From Haladaptatus halobius (GTDB lineage: Archaea; Halobacteriota; Halobacteria; Halobacteriales; Haladaptataceae): a DNA stretch of 64,000 nt. The DNA is taken from assembly GCF_020618475.1 (NCBI RefSeq), contig NZ_CP085337.1, forward strand, positions 1-64,000. Direction: 5' to 3'. Made by a program: the position numbers and the translations under genes. The notes under the pieces are model-generated. The model saw only the letters and a list, made by a program, of their open reading frames with translations, searched no databases and was not told where the DNA came from. This document shows positions 16,754 to 25,388 of this stretch, one piece after another. Each line of letters begins with the position of its first letter. Position 1 is the stretch's first letter.

Positions 16754-18127
16754 ATGACCGACGCGGAGGAGAACGAGGGTTCCGCTAGTGAAGTAGGTTC
16801 CACTAGCGAAGCAAGTTCCCAGAAAACAGATCGAGACGGTGATTTACGCGAATTCGGTGACAAACCGCCGACCTCGGACGAATCCTCCGACGCGGATAGC
16901 TCCGCTTCGGCCTCTACGAGCGATTCCGATGACCTTGCGGATCCGTTTGCTGTTGGTGATATCTTCGCCCGCGAGGAGTTGTTGCGTGTGGGATACGTCC
17001 CCGACCGCGACCGTATCATCGGTCGTGACGACGAGATTCGGGCGGTCGGGAAAGCGCTTGGCCCGGCCGTTCGTGGAGGGCCACCGCGAAATCTGCTTCT
17101 ATACGGGAAAACTGGAACCGGGAAGTCGCTCGTCTCGAAACACATGGCCTTCGAAGCTCAAGACCGGGCGCAACGCAACGACGTCCACCTTATCCACCAA
17201 TACCTCGATTGTTCTAACGACGACACGGAGACACGAGCGGCTCGGGAGCTCGCGCTCGGCGTCCGCGATACGCTCGACCCCGACCTTGAGATTCCGCGGA
17301 AAGGTATCGGGGCGGCCGAATACTTCCGCCACTTGTGGGATATGCTCGACGATCACAAGGTTCGCTCGCTCATCGTGATCCTCGACGAGGTCGATAAACT
17401 CGACGGTGACGACGACATACTCATGACGCTCTCGCGGGCGGAAGAGACGGGCAAGACCAACTCCTACGTCGGTATCATCGCCATCAGTAACAAGATTCAG
17501 TACCGAGAAACGATCGGCGAGCGCGTCGACTCGTCGCTTCAAGACCGTGAGTTCGTGTTCCATCCCTACGACGCGAATCAGCTCCGACACATCCTCGAAA
17601 ATCGTCGAGACGCGTTTCACGAGAACGTTCTCTCCGAAGACGTAATACCGAAAGTTGCGGCACTCGCCGCACGAGAGCACGGTGACGCGCGAAAGGCGAT
17701 CGATATCCTCCGCTACGCGGGTGCAATCGCCGAAGAATCCGGAACGTCCGAGGTGTTAGGTGAACATATCGATAGTGCGATGGAACGAGCGGAGGCCGAT
17801 CGATTCGCTGAACTGGTGTCCGGAAGCACCCCACACGTGAAATTCATCCTCATTGCGCTCGCATCGCTGACGAGAAATCGTGATGAGGAGGAGTTCGCCA
17901 AACAGGACATTTACACGGCCTACAAGACGGTCTGTGAGAACGAAGGCTCCGATCCGATTTCGTGGGATCGCGTGTCCCGACTCCTGAAAGAACAGTCGTT
18001 CCTCGGGATTACCGAGAGTCGCCACACTGGCGGCGGATACGAAAAGGGCAGTTACCGGGTACATTCGTTGAATCGAGATCCGGAAATCGTCCTCAAAGCG
18101 CTGAACTCCGGAGCAGATCCGATTTAA
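16754..18127 (+). CDS. orc: Orc1/Cdc6 family replication initiator
   Basis: A 457-residue AAA+ initiator. About 60 acidic, Ser-rich residues precede the domain. Walker A GKTGTGKS is at 118-125 and Walker B LIVILDEVD at 206-214. Sensor-like and arginine-finger elements follow (GIIAISNKI, ARKAIDILRYAG), and the last 90 residues form a winged-helix DNA-binding domain ending near RLLKEQSFLGITESR. It should bind the surrounding origin boxes and load the MCM helicase. The acidic extension is longer than in many Orc1/Cdc6 proteins, a common feature of plasmid-borne haloarchaeal copies. Confidence 0.95.
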   Translation: MTDAEENEGSASEVGSTSEASSQKTDRDGDLREFGDKPPTSDESSDADSSASASTSDSDDLADPFAVGDIFAREELLRVGYVPDRDRIIGRDDEIRAVGKALGPAVRGGPPRNLLLYGKTGTGKSLVSKHMAFEAQDRAQRNDVHLIHQYLDCSNDDTETRAARELALGVRDTLDPDLEIPRKGIGAAEYFRHLWDMLDDHKVRSLIVILDEVDKLDGDDDILMTLSRAEETGKTNSYVGIIAISNKIQYRETIGERVDSSLQDREFVFHPYDANQLRHILENRRDAFHENVLSEDVIPKVAALAAREHGDARKAIDILRYAGAIAEESGTSEVLGEHIDSAMERAEADRFAELVSGSTPHVKFILIALASLTRNRDEEEFAKQDIYTAYKTVCENEGSDPISWDRVSRLLKEQSFLGITESRHTGGGYEKGSYRVHSLNRDPEIVLKALNSGADPI

Positions 18128-18247
18128 CCGGCGTAGATTTCTCGCTTTAGCTTTCTACTTTGCGTGTTCTGTCGACGTCTTTTAGCGGTCTTAATCAATA
18201 GGACTGAATTGTTTGTCTGTGCAGTTCTGTTGGATAGATTGACTACG

Positions 18248-18336
18248 AAGTAATACTGGTCACATTATCCGAACAGTAGTACTGGCTATATTACCTTTCA
18301 AGTAATATTGGACAGAGTGTGTGTGGGGCAATACTG
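18248..18336. repeat. 26-bp-phased CAGTAnTACTG repeats, cluster 1
   Basis: Four copies of an 11-bp palindrome, consensus CAGTAnTACTG, start at 18248, 18274, 18300 and 18326, exactly 26 bp apart. The second, CAGTAGTACTG, is a perfect palindrome. The fourth keeps only the right half (AATACTGG). Further loose copies follow at 18336, 18375, 18388, 18414 and 18449; 18388 and 18414 are again 26 bp apart. They are probable binding sites for a partition or copy-control protein, given their position between orc1 and parA. Confidence 0.75.
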
Positions 18337-18664
18337 GTTGATACTGCTGCCGGATGTGGCCACATTCAGTTGTCCAGTACTCCTGTTCAATAATACTGGT
18401 TAGTTTTACTACCCAGTGTTATTATAATTTCTGTTCGAAACCACAGCTCAGTCATACCAGAAAGTATAATCGATGGGGCTGGACGGCATTTTCATTCGAG
18501 GTGCACCCTGTTTCGGCTGAACTAGGCCGAGCGATTTCGCCGTCGGGACGTCGACTGGAAAACGCAACAACGGATCACGAGAGCGTCGAGGAACTGCCAA
18601 CTCGGAACTCTCATCCTAGTCAACTGCACTGATCAGTCAGACTGGATAGTTCCGTCGTACTCAA

Positions 18665-18701
18665 CAGTATTACTGAATAGTTTATCCATCCAGTGTTACT
18701 G
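18665..18701. repeat. 26-bp-phased CAGTAnTACTG repeats, cluster 2, parA-proximal
   Basis: CAGTATTACTG (18665-18675, perfect palindrome) and CAGTGTTACTG (18691-18701) keep the 26-bp spacing of cluster 1. They end about 50 bp before the parA start, overlapping or just upstream of the TATA-like TTTTTATAC at 18722-18730. This position is suited to repression of parA. A variant, CAGTCAGACTG, lies at 18634. Confidence 0.72.
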
Positions 18702-18739
18702 GCCAGACCGTCTGACGAGTATTTTTATACATGCTGTTC

Positions 18740-18756
18740 CATGTACCCCGTACATG
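18740..18756. promoter_or_regulatory. Perfect inverted repeat overlapping the parA start codon
   Basis: CATGTAC-CCC-GTACATG has 7-bp perfect arms around a 3-bp spacer, and the second arm contains the parA ATG (18754). It lies 10-27 bases downstream of the TATA-like element, at the expected transcript start. An operator or a translation-masking hairpin is possible. Confidence 0.5.
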
Positions 18757-19623
18757 ATTTCGTACACCATCTGGTCGGAGGCTGGGGGCGTCGGAAAGAC
18801 GACGCTCTCGGTGAACCTCGCTGCGGCGCACGCGCGTCGCGGTCAAACGGTGCTCGTGATCGACATGGATCCACAGAACGGTGGGTTGACGCACCACTTT
18901 GGGGTCGAAGATCACCGTGACGATCCGGAAATCGACAATCTCGTTCGGCACATGATCGAACGACCGAAGGGTGATTTCGCCGATCTCATCGTCGAAGCCG
19001 AAGAGAATCTCGACCTCGTTCCCGGGCACAACATGCTAGAATCGCTCGAACGTAATCTGACGCGCGCGGCGCAGATGGAAGAAGACATGCACGACGCGAA
19101 CTACCGCTGGCCGAAGGAAAAGCAACTCCGACGCGTCCTGACTGACGCAGATATCCCTGCGAGCTACGACGTCCTGATTATCGACCCGCCCGCGACGGTT
19201 GGCCAGCACATTTACAACTCGATTTACGCTACGTCGAATCTCCTGATTCCGGCCGAACTTTCGGCGAAGGGGTCTCAGAGCGTCGATGGACTCCGAGACG
19301 TGGTTACGAACATCGAGGCCACGCTCGGCGATATCGAGGTCGGCGTTCTCGGTGTCGTCCCGAACAAAGTAGCGAATACGAATGTTCAGCGGGAGTACCG
19401 CGAAAAATTAGACGACCAAAACCTCCCCATTGCGCCGATCTCCATCAGGGAACGCGGATCGATGCTCGGGGATGCGTGGGACAGTCAGGTCAGTATTTTC
19501 GAACTCGCTGAGAACGACGAGTATCGTGACCTCCGTGACTACGAAAAAGAAACGCTGGAAAAACTAGACCGGCTTGCGGCGTTCATCACCGAGCAGTTTG
19601 AACAGCCGGAGGTCACAGCATGA
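18754..19623 (+). CDS. parA: ParA/Soj-family partition ATPase
   Basis: A 289-residue deviant Walker A ATPase. WSEAGGVGKTTLSVNLAAA (residues 7-25) contains the GGVGKTT motif, with Walker A' VIDMDPQNG and VLIIDPPATVG later. ParA proteins use ATP-driven nucleoid binding to segregate replicons. The gene directly follows the phased palindromes and is translationally coupled (ATGA) to the 149-residue ORF downstream, the usual arrangement of ParA with its site-binding partner. The N-terminus lacks an extra DNA-binding domain, so repression of the operon would need the partner. Confidence 0.95.
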   Translation: MISYTIWSEAGGVGKTTLSVNLAAAHARRGQTVLVIDMDPQNGGLTHHFGVEDHRDDPEIDNLVRHMIERPKGDFADLIVEAEENLDLVPGHNMLESLERNLTRAAQMEEDMHDANYRWPKEKQLRRVLTDADIPASYDVLIIDPPATVGQHIYNSIYATSNLLIPAELSAKGSQSVDGLRDVVTNIEATLGDIEVGVLGVVPNKVANTNVQREYREKLDDQNLPIAPISIRERGSMLGDAWDSQVSIFELAENDEYRDLRDYEKETLEKLDRLAAFITEQFEQPEVTA

Positions 19624-20069
19624 AGTCCGGCGCATCAGACCCGTTCGCTGATGACCCGTCGGACTCGTCCGACGCCGATGAGTCCGCCACCGGCGAGCCC
19701 ACTTCTGACGAGTCTCCTTCTGACAAATCTCCCACCGACGAAGAGGGCTCGACCGAGTCGCAGAACGACACGTTGACCGAGCAGTCTGACGAGTCAGTAA
19801 AACAAGGCAGTAATACTCATCAGATAAACCGATCGGACTTACCGCTCACGCTCCGCCGCGATAACGTCAAAGACGAACGCGAGAACGTCCATCAGCTGTT
19901 CGTTCAAGACGATACGGACGACCGTGCGAAGGACGCGGAGCGTGATTTGGAATCGATGGTCGGCGAGGATATCTACCGCCTCGACGCCCGCGAGGCGATC
20001 TATCTCGCCGGGATGCAGAATCTGGACGACGCGGCGGCCATCCTCCGTGAGTGGGGGTACGACCTGTAA
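19620..20069 (+). CDS. Small acidic protein coupled to ParA, candidate partition partner
   Basis: A 149-residue protein whose ATG overlaps the parA stop. The first 60 residues are a low-complexity Asp/Ser/Glu/Thr tail. The second half is ordered (LPLTLRRDNVKDERENVHQL, then EAIYLAGMQNLDDAAAILREWGYDL). No ParB helix-turn-helix is evident, but the location matches a ParB-like or centromere-binding role in haloarchaeal plasmids. The coding sequence itself contains a copy of the partition-type motif, CAGTAATACT at 19808. Function is inferred from position only. Confidence 0.7.
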   Translation: MKSGASDPFADDPSDSSDADESATGEPTSDESPSDKSPTDEEGSTESQNDTLTEQSDESVKQGSNTHQINRSDLPLTLRRDNVKDERENVHQLFVQDDTDDRAKDAERDLESMVGEDIYRLDAREAIYLAGMQNLDDAAAILREWGYDL

Positions 20070-20369
20070 TCGCCTCGGTGATCTCCTTACGTTTTTTGCG
20101 CTACCACTCACTTCTCGACTGTGTTCGGAAACAAATTAACGAGACGACGTTGTACGCCATGTCGACGTATATCCTATGTCGCTATATAAACTCTGTTCTC
20201 CCTTCGCTGGAGATTTCCAGTTGTGAGCGGAACCGACCGAGAACGCTTTAAACAGAGAGAGCATCGTGCAGGATGGGCGCCGACCCTCCGGTTGGGCGCA
20301 TCGACGGAAGGGAAAGCATCTTACCTTTCCAACTTATAAAAACAGTAACGGAAACTCGGTCGAGAAATT
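20070..20369. other. Intergenic region with rdfA promoter
   Basis: No gene seen. A TATA-like ACTTATAAAAAC lies at about 20331-20342, 28 bases before the rdfA start, and a second one (CTATATAAAC) near 20183 has no obvious gene behind it. Confidence 0.45.
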
Positions 20370-20999
20370 ATGAGTGATAAACGCAGTTCGAGAAAGACGA
20401 GCAAGGTCCAACGAGTAATCGACGAGTACGGACTCACAGGTCTCGGTGATCGGCTCGAAGAGCATTGGCTCGGAGACGCCGACGAACAGTACAGTCTTCG
20501 CCAGCTTGCCGATCTCTTCAATCAGGAGGTGTTGCGTGCTGCTTTGACGGAAGCGGGAGTGACGACGCTCGACGGAGAGATCGAGAACACGCATCGGTTG
20601 CTGACGAGCGATGGGGTCAGTAGCGGCGTTCGAACCGAGACGGAGAACGCGCTCAAGCGCGACGGAATAGATGTCGAACGACTCAAGCAAGACTTCGTCT
20701 CCCACCAGGCCGTTCACACGTACCTCACCAAATATCGGAGCGTGAACTACGAGTCACAGGCCGACGAGCCGGCAGCTCAACTGGAGAAAGGTGCGAGCAC
20801 GATTCAGCGATTACGTAATCGCACGGCGGCGGTCACGGAGACGACACTCAACAGTCTCCGAAACACCGACCGAATCGCGCTCGGCGATTTCGAGTTGCTC
20901 GTCGACCTCCGCGTCGTCTGCAACACGTGCGGCCAGTCCTACCCCGTCGACGAACTTCTCCGGGAAGGTGGCTGTGATTGCGCCGGCGAAATCGATTGA
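20370..20999 (+). CDS. rdfA: Rod-determining factor RdfA
   Basis: A 209-residue protein matching the haloarchaeal RdfA family, named in Haloferax volcanii for its role in making rod-shaped cells. It begins with a basic Ser/Arg/Lys stretch and SKVQRVIDEYGLTGLGDRLEE, has a helical middle with a likely coiled segment (EKGASTIQRLRNRTAAV), and ends in a zinc-ribbon-like CNTC (184-187) plus CDC (202-204). The gene is followed 118 bp later by an SMC-like protein, the same pairing known from chromosomal rdfA loci. Here the pair sits beside orc1 and parA. Confidence 0.85.
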   Translation: MSDKRSSRKTSKVQRVIDEYGLTGLGDRLEEHWLGDADEQYSLRQLADLFNQEVLRAALTEAGVTTLDGEIENTHRLLTSDGVSSGVRTETENALKRDGIDVERLKQDFVSHQAVHTYLTKYRSVNYESQADEPAAQLEKGASTIQRLRNRTAAVTETTLNSLRNTDRIALGDFELLVDLRVVCNTCGQSYPVDELLREGGCDCAGEID

Positions 21000-21117
21000 G
21001 TAACCTTCCACCATCTCTTCTGGACCCCGAACTCGATCTTCTATTACATACCTAAGGGTGTAACTCCTCGATCTCGAATATCGACCTTTTATATCTATGG
21101 AACGGTAACCACTCCGT

Positions 21118-23082
21118 ATGGAATTAGCGCCCGAGAATCTCGCCCAGGCCGAACTGAATGTTCAGAACATCGGTGGAATCGACGACACGGAAATCACACT
21201 TACCCCGGGCGTAACCGCCCTTACCGGGCGGAACGCGACGAATCGAACGTCGTTGCTCCAAGCCATCATGGCGGCGCTCGGGAGCAACCAGTCGTCGCTC
21301 AAAGGCGACGCGGACGAAGGGCGGGTCGAACTGACCGTCGGTGACGAAACGTACACGCGGACGCTGACGCGACAGGATGGAACGGTCGTAACGGGCGGCG
21401 ATCCGTATCTCGATGACCCTGAACTCGCGGATCTCTTCGCATTCCTACTGGAATCGAATGAAGCTCGCCGCGCGGTCGCGCGCGGCGACGACCTGCGCGA
21501 ACTCATCATGCGTCCCGTGGATACGGAGGCGATTCAGGCCGAGATCGACCGAGTGAAAGCCGAAAAGCAACGACTCGACGAGGAACTCGACGAACTCGAC
21601 TCGCTCAAGCAACGACTCCCTGGTCTCGAAGAAGAACGGACGCGCTTGGAGAAAGAGATAGAGGAAAAACAGGCCGAACTTCAGTCGAAAGAGGCCGAAC
21701 TGGAAGCCGCCGACGCGGATATCGGCGAGACACACGCGGAAAAGGCCGAACTCGAGGAGAAGCTCGAAGAGCTACGCGACACTCGGTCGCGCCTCGAAGA
21801 CATTCGATTCGACATCGAAACCGAAGAAGAGAGCATCGACGCGTTGGAAACCGAAGTTACGACGCTCGAAGCGGAGCAGGCTGAACGCTCCGACACTCCG
21901 GATGGAGAGGCCGAACGGCTCGCGGATCAGATCCAACAACTGCGCGAACAGAAACAACGGCTCGACTCAACGATGTCCGAGCTCCAGACTGTCATCCAGT
22001 TCAACGAAGAGATGTTGGAGGGGACGAGTCCCGAGGTGGTTAGCGCGCTCCAGTCGAACGACGAATCCACGTCCCACTCGAACGAGTCCGTCACCGACCA
22101 GCTCGTGGCCGACGCGGAGACGGTGGTCTGCTGGACGTGCGGAACGGAGGTCGAAAAACAGGAGATCGAAGGAACGGTCGAACAGCTCCGCGAGTTCCGG
22201 AAGGAACAGGCCGCCGAGCGAAACTCGATAGATTCGGAGATCTCCGATCTCAAAGACGAAAAACAGGATCTCGAGGAGACGCGACGCCAGCGTGAGCAGA
22301 CGGAACAGCGACTTCGTCAACTCGAATCGGAACTCGACGAGCGCGAGACTCGTCTCGGCGAACTCCGCGAGACGCGAACCGAACTCACCGACGAGATCGA
22401 ACGGCTCGAACAGGAGGTCGAAGAACTCGAACAGGAAGAGTACAGTGAAGTTCTGGACATCCACAAGGAAGCGAACCAACTCGAATTCGAACTCGGACGG
22501 CTCGAATCCGACCTCGACGATGTCGAAGCGGAGATTACCACCATCGAATCTCGACTCGCCGAAGAAGACCAGCACGAAACTCGACGAGAGGAGATCAAAG
22601 AGGAACTGGCGAGTCTCCGCACCCGAATCGACGAGATCGAAGCACAAGCGGTCGAACAGTTCAACGATCACATGGCGACCGTACTCGACTTGCTCGACTA
22701 CGCGAATCTCGAACGCATCTGGATCGACCGCACCGAACGAGAGGTTCGAGAGGGGCGGCGGAAGGTCACGAAGAGCGTGTTCAACCTACACGTCGTCCGA
22801 AGCACGGAGTCGGGGACGACCTACGAGGACACCATCGACCACCTCAGCGAGAGCGAGCGAGAGGTCACCGGTCTCGTGTTCGCACTCGCGGGATATCTCG
22901 TCCACGATGTCTACGACCGAGTCCCGTTCATCCTGTTGGACTCGCTCGAGGCGATAGACTCCGATCGCATCGCGCAGATCGTCGAATACTTTAGCGACTA
23001 CGCCGGTTACCTCGTTGCCGCACTACTGCCCGAGGACGCCGCCGCTCTCGACGACAAACACGAACGAGTGACCGAAATCTAA
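21118..23082 (+). CDS. Archaea-specific SMC/Rad50-related coiled-coil protein
   Basis: A 654-residue protein with head domains at both ends and heptad-rich Glu/Leu/Arg coiled coil from about 140 to 560. The N-terminal head has TGRNATNRTSLLQAI (36-50) where Walker A should be, with Arg in place of the invariant Lys. The C-terminal head has PFILLDSLEAID in the Walker B/D-loop position. A CWTC motif near 338-341, in the middle of the coil, resembles the Rad50 zinc hook. It is half the size of a true SMC. A role with RdfA in cell shape or DNA segregation is inferred from pairing and fold. Confidence 0.88.
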   Translation: MELAPENLAQAELNVQNIGGIDDTEITLTPGVTALTGRNATNRTSLLQAIMAALGSNQSSLKGDADEGRVELTVGDETYTRTLTRQDGTVVTGGDPYLDDPELADLFAFLLESNEARRAVARGDDLRELIMRPVDTEAIQAEIDRVKAEKQRLDEELDELDSLKQRLPGLEEERTRLEKEIEEKQAELQSKEAELEAADADIGETHAEKAELEEKLEELRDTRSRLEDIRFDIETEEESIDALETEVTTLEAEQAERSDTPDGEAERLADQIQQLREQKQRLDSTMSELQTVIQFNEEMLEGTSPEVVSALQSNDESTSHSNESVTDQLVADAETVVCWTCGTEVEKQEIEGTVEQLREFRKEQAAERNSIDSEISDLKDEKQDLEETRRQREQTEQRLRQLESELDERETRLGELRETRTELTDEIERLEQEVEELEQEEYSEVLDIHKEANQLEFELGRLESDLDDVEAEITTIESRLAEEDQHETRREEIKEELASLRTRIDEIEAQAVEQFNDHMATVLDLLDYANLERIWIDRTEREVREGRRKVTKSVFNLHVVRSTESGTTYEDTIDHLSESEREVTGLVFALAGYLVHDVYDRVPFILLDSLEAIDSDRIAQIVEYFSDYAGYLVAALLPEDAAALDDKHERVTEI

Positions 23083-23316
23083 GATCGCCTTCGATTCGGA
23101 GACGACTCCGGAAACCGAAATTTTATACTCTGCCAATTCGATAGTACAAGGTACTGAGTTATACGGCAACCATTTCGATAGTGATATAATCGAACCGCTT
23201 ACGAAGACTTTCAGAGACTGTGAACCTGTACACGGACAGTTGCTCGAACGCAATTGTCCGACGAACGCGCGCAACCTGATGTCGGACGTCGCGGAGAGAG
23301 ACGGGAGAGACCTCGT

Positions 23317-24102
23317 CTATCGTACCGATCGTGCCACACGGTCGACGACTTCGTCGTGGCGCGTCCCGTTCGACGCGACGATGCCCTCGCAGCCGGGTTC
23401 CCACGGCGACCCATCCACGTCCGTTACCGTCCCCCCGGCCCGCTCGACCAAGTGGACTCCCGCGATCGTATCCCACGGATTCGGATTCGGTTGCGTCGAG
23501 ACCGCGGCGTCGAGCGTACCGCAAGCGACCATTCCCAGCGTCACCTGCGCACAGCCGAAGCGACGCAGATCACCGAATCGCAGTATCAGTTCTCGAAGGA
23601 GATCGCCGAACTCCCGGTCGCGTTCGGAACCGTATCGAAGGATGGGTGCGACGATGAACTGTTCGAGGTCTGTTCGCCCGCTCACCGATATTCGTTCTCC
23701 ATTCAGGGTCGCGCCGTCGGAGTCCGCGGCATACGTATCGCCGAGCGCCGGGGCCACGGTCGCCGCCGCGACGGTCTCGTCGTCGCGGACGGCCGCGACG
23801 GTCGTCGTCCACAGTTGTGCCCCGCGGACGAAGTTCGTCGTCCCGTCGATGGGGTCGATCACCCACGCGTTCCCGTCCTCGGGAATCGACTTCAGTTCGT
23901 CCTCCTCCTCCCCGACGATAGTCGCGTCGGGATATTCGTCGCGGATAACCTCAATGACGCGCCGTTGCGTTTCCGTGTCCGCTCTGGTGACGAAGTCCAT
24001 CTTCGAACTTTTGGTCTCGACGTCTAGCTCGGTACGGAAGAGACGCTGCGCGACGTCGGCCCCCTCGACCGCGGCTCGAAACGTAGTGTCGTATCGTGTC
24101 AT
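23317..24102 (-). CDS. Inositol monophosphatase family protein
   Basis: A 261-residue lithium-sensitive-phosphatase-fold enzyme. The metal site has GEEED (64-68) and DPIDGTTN (83-90), and the second motif is NPWDTIAGVHLVERAGG. Family members dephosphorylate inositol-1-phosphate, fructose-1,6-bisphosphate or PAP. It lies 89 bp downstream of the sugar ABC ATPase gene on the same strand and probably ends that transcription unit, so the importer may handle a polyol or sugar phosphate. Exact substrate not determinable. Confidence 0.9.
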   Translation of the reverse strand: MTRYDTTFRAAVEGADVAQRLFRTELDVETKSSKMDFVTRADTETQRRVIEVIRDEYPDATIVGEEEDELKSIPEDGNAWVIDPIDGTTNFVRGAQLWTTTVAAVRDDETVAAATVAPALGDTYAADSDGATLNGERISVSGRTDLEQFIVAPILRYGSERDREFGDLLRELILRFGDLRRFGCAQVTLGMVACGTLDAAVSTQPNPNPWDTIAGVHLVERAGGTVTDVDGSPWEPGCEGIVASNGTRHDEVVDRVARSVR

Positions 24103-24191
24103 GACGATCGATTTGCTTCTAGCGATTCGGCTCCGCGCGTGTTAATCTTTGTTGTCGGGTATCTCCGAACGCGGTTGTGAGAGCGATGCGG

Positions 24192-25388
24192 TCAGACGAT
24201 TCGAGCGCCGCTCTCCTCGAACACCCACGCCTCCTCGGTTTGAACGTCGATGTGAACGCGGTCGGTTTCCCTCGATATCTCTCCCTGCGGGGTGACCGCC
24301 GACAGAGCGGTTCCGTTCGCGGAGAGGTGAACCGCGTCCCTGTCGCCGAGCGGTTCGATAACGTCGACGTCGGCCGCGAATTCGCCCCGCTCGCCCTGGA
24401 GATTTAGATACTCCGGTCGAACGCCGTAGATGACGGTGTCTCCCACGTAGCCCTCGACCTGCGCGGCCTGCTTTTCGGTCGCCGGAATCGTACAGAACTC
24501 GGAGACGAACGAGAGTCCCGAGGACTTACGTTCGACCGTGCATTCAATCAGATTGGGCGACGGAGAACCGATGAAGTCCGCGACGAAGAGGTTGTCCGGG
24601 TCGTTGTAGATGTCGTACGGACTCCCGATCTGCTGGACGTGACCGTCGTTCATCACGACGATCTTATCCCCAAGTGTCATCGCCTCCTCCTGGTCATGCG
24701 TGACGAAGATCATCGCCGTGTTCAGCTCCCGTTGAATCTTCTTTACTTCGACGCGCATGTGGTCGCGGAGGTTCGCGTCGAGGGCGGAGAACGGTTCGTC
24801 GAGCAGGAACGCCGCCGGCTCCATCACCATCGCGCGCCCGAGCGAGACGCGCTGCTGTTGCCCTCCAGAGAGCGCCGACGGCTTGCGGTCGAGCATCTCG
24901 GCGATGTCGAGCGTCTCGGCGACTTCCTCGACGCGCCGATTCTTCTCGTCCTTCGAGAGGTCGGTGTTCATGTCGAGGCCGAACCGAACGTTCTTGCGGA
25001 CGCTCATGTGTGGGAACAGCGCGATGCTTTGGAAGACGAACGCGAGGTTCCGGTCTTTCGATTTCAACCCCGTGATATCTTCGCCGTCGACGAGGATGCT
25101 CCCTTCGTCGGGTTCTTCCAACCCGGCGATGCACCGAAGCGTCGTCGTCTTTCCGCATCCCGAGGGGCCGACGAGCACGACGAACTCGCCCTCGCCGATT
25201 TCGATGTTCACGTCGTCGCAGGCGACGATTGCCCCGTCGTTGAACGTCTTGCGGAGGTCGTCGATGCGGATGTGATCCCCCGCTTTGCTCACTCCCGCGC
25301 GGTTTCGATCGGTACTCGATTCCATCGTCTGGGTTCGGTCGGTCGAACTGTTGCCGTTTGGTGGTTGGTTCATTGTATCTCGGCTCAT
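24192..25388 (-). CDS. Sugar ABC transporter ATP-binding protein (MalK/UgpC type)
   Basis: A 398-residue ATPase whose ATG overlaps the permease stop (ATGA at 25385-25388). A disordered 40-residue N-terminus rich in Asn/Thr/Ser precedes IRIDDLRKTF. Walker A is GPSGCGKTT, the Q-loop FVFQSIALFPHM, the signature LSGGQQQRVSLGRA, and Walker B FLLDEPFSALD. The C-terminal regulatory OB-type domain (VIYGVRPEYLNL and beyond) marks the carbohydrate class. An alternative start is the Met at 25373. It energises the importer formed with the two permeases upstream. Confidence 0.93.
   Translation of the reverse strand: MSRDTMNQPPNGNSSTDRTQTMESSTDRNRAGVSKAGDHIRIDDLRKTFNDGAIVACDDVNIEIGEGEFVVLVGPSGCGKTTTLRCIAGLEEPDEGSILVDGEDITGLKSKDRNLAFVFQSIALFPHMSVRKNVRFGLDMNTDLSKDEKNRRVEEVAETLDIAEMLDRKPSALSGGQQQRVSLGRAMVMEPAAFLLDEPFSALDANLRDHMRVEVKKIQRELNTAMIFVTHDQEEAMTLGDKIVVMNDGHVQQIGSPYDIYNDPDNLFVADFIGSPSPNLIECTVERKSSGLSFVSEFCTIPATEKQAAQVEGYVGDTVIYGVRPEYLNLQGERGEFAADVDVIEPLGDRDAVHLSANGTALSAVTPQGEISRETDRVHIDVQTEEAWVFEESGARIV

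Noticed and set aside
18248-18701. Repeats considered as a CRISPR array
   Set aside because: The repeated unit is an 11-bp palindrome with 15-bp gaps, too short and too degenerate; no cas genes are near.
20250-20315. GGGCGC-rich segment before rdfA as a terminator hairpin
   Set aside because: The two GGGCGC strings are direct, not inverted, so no stable stem forms.
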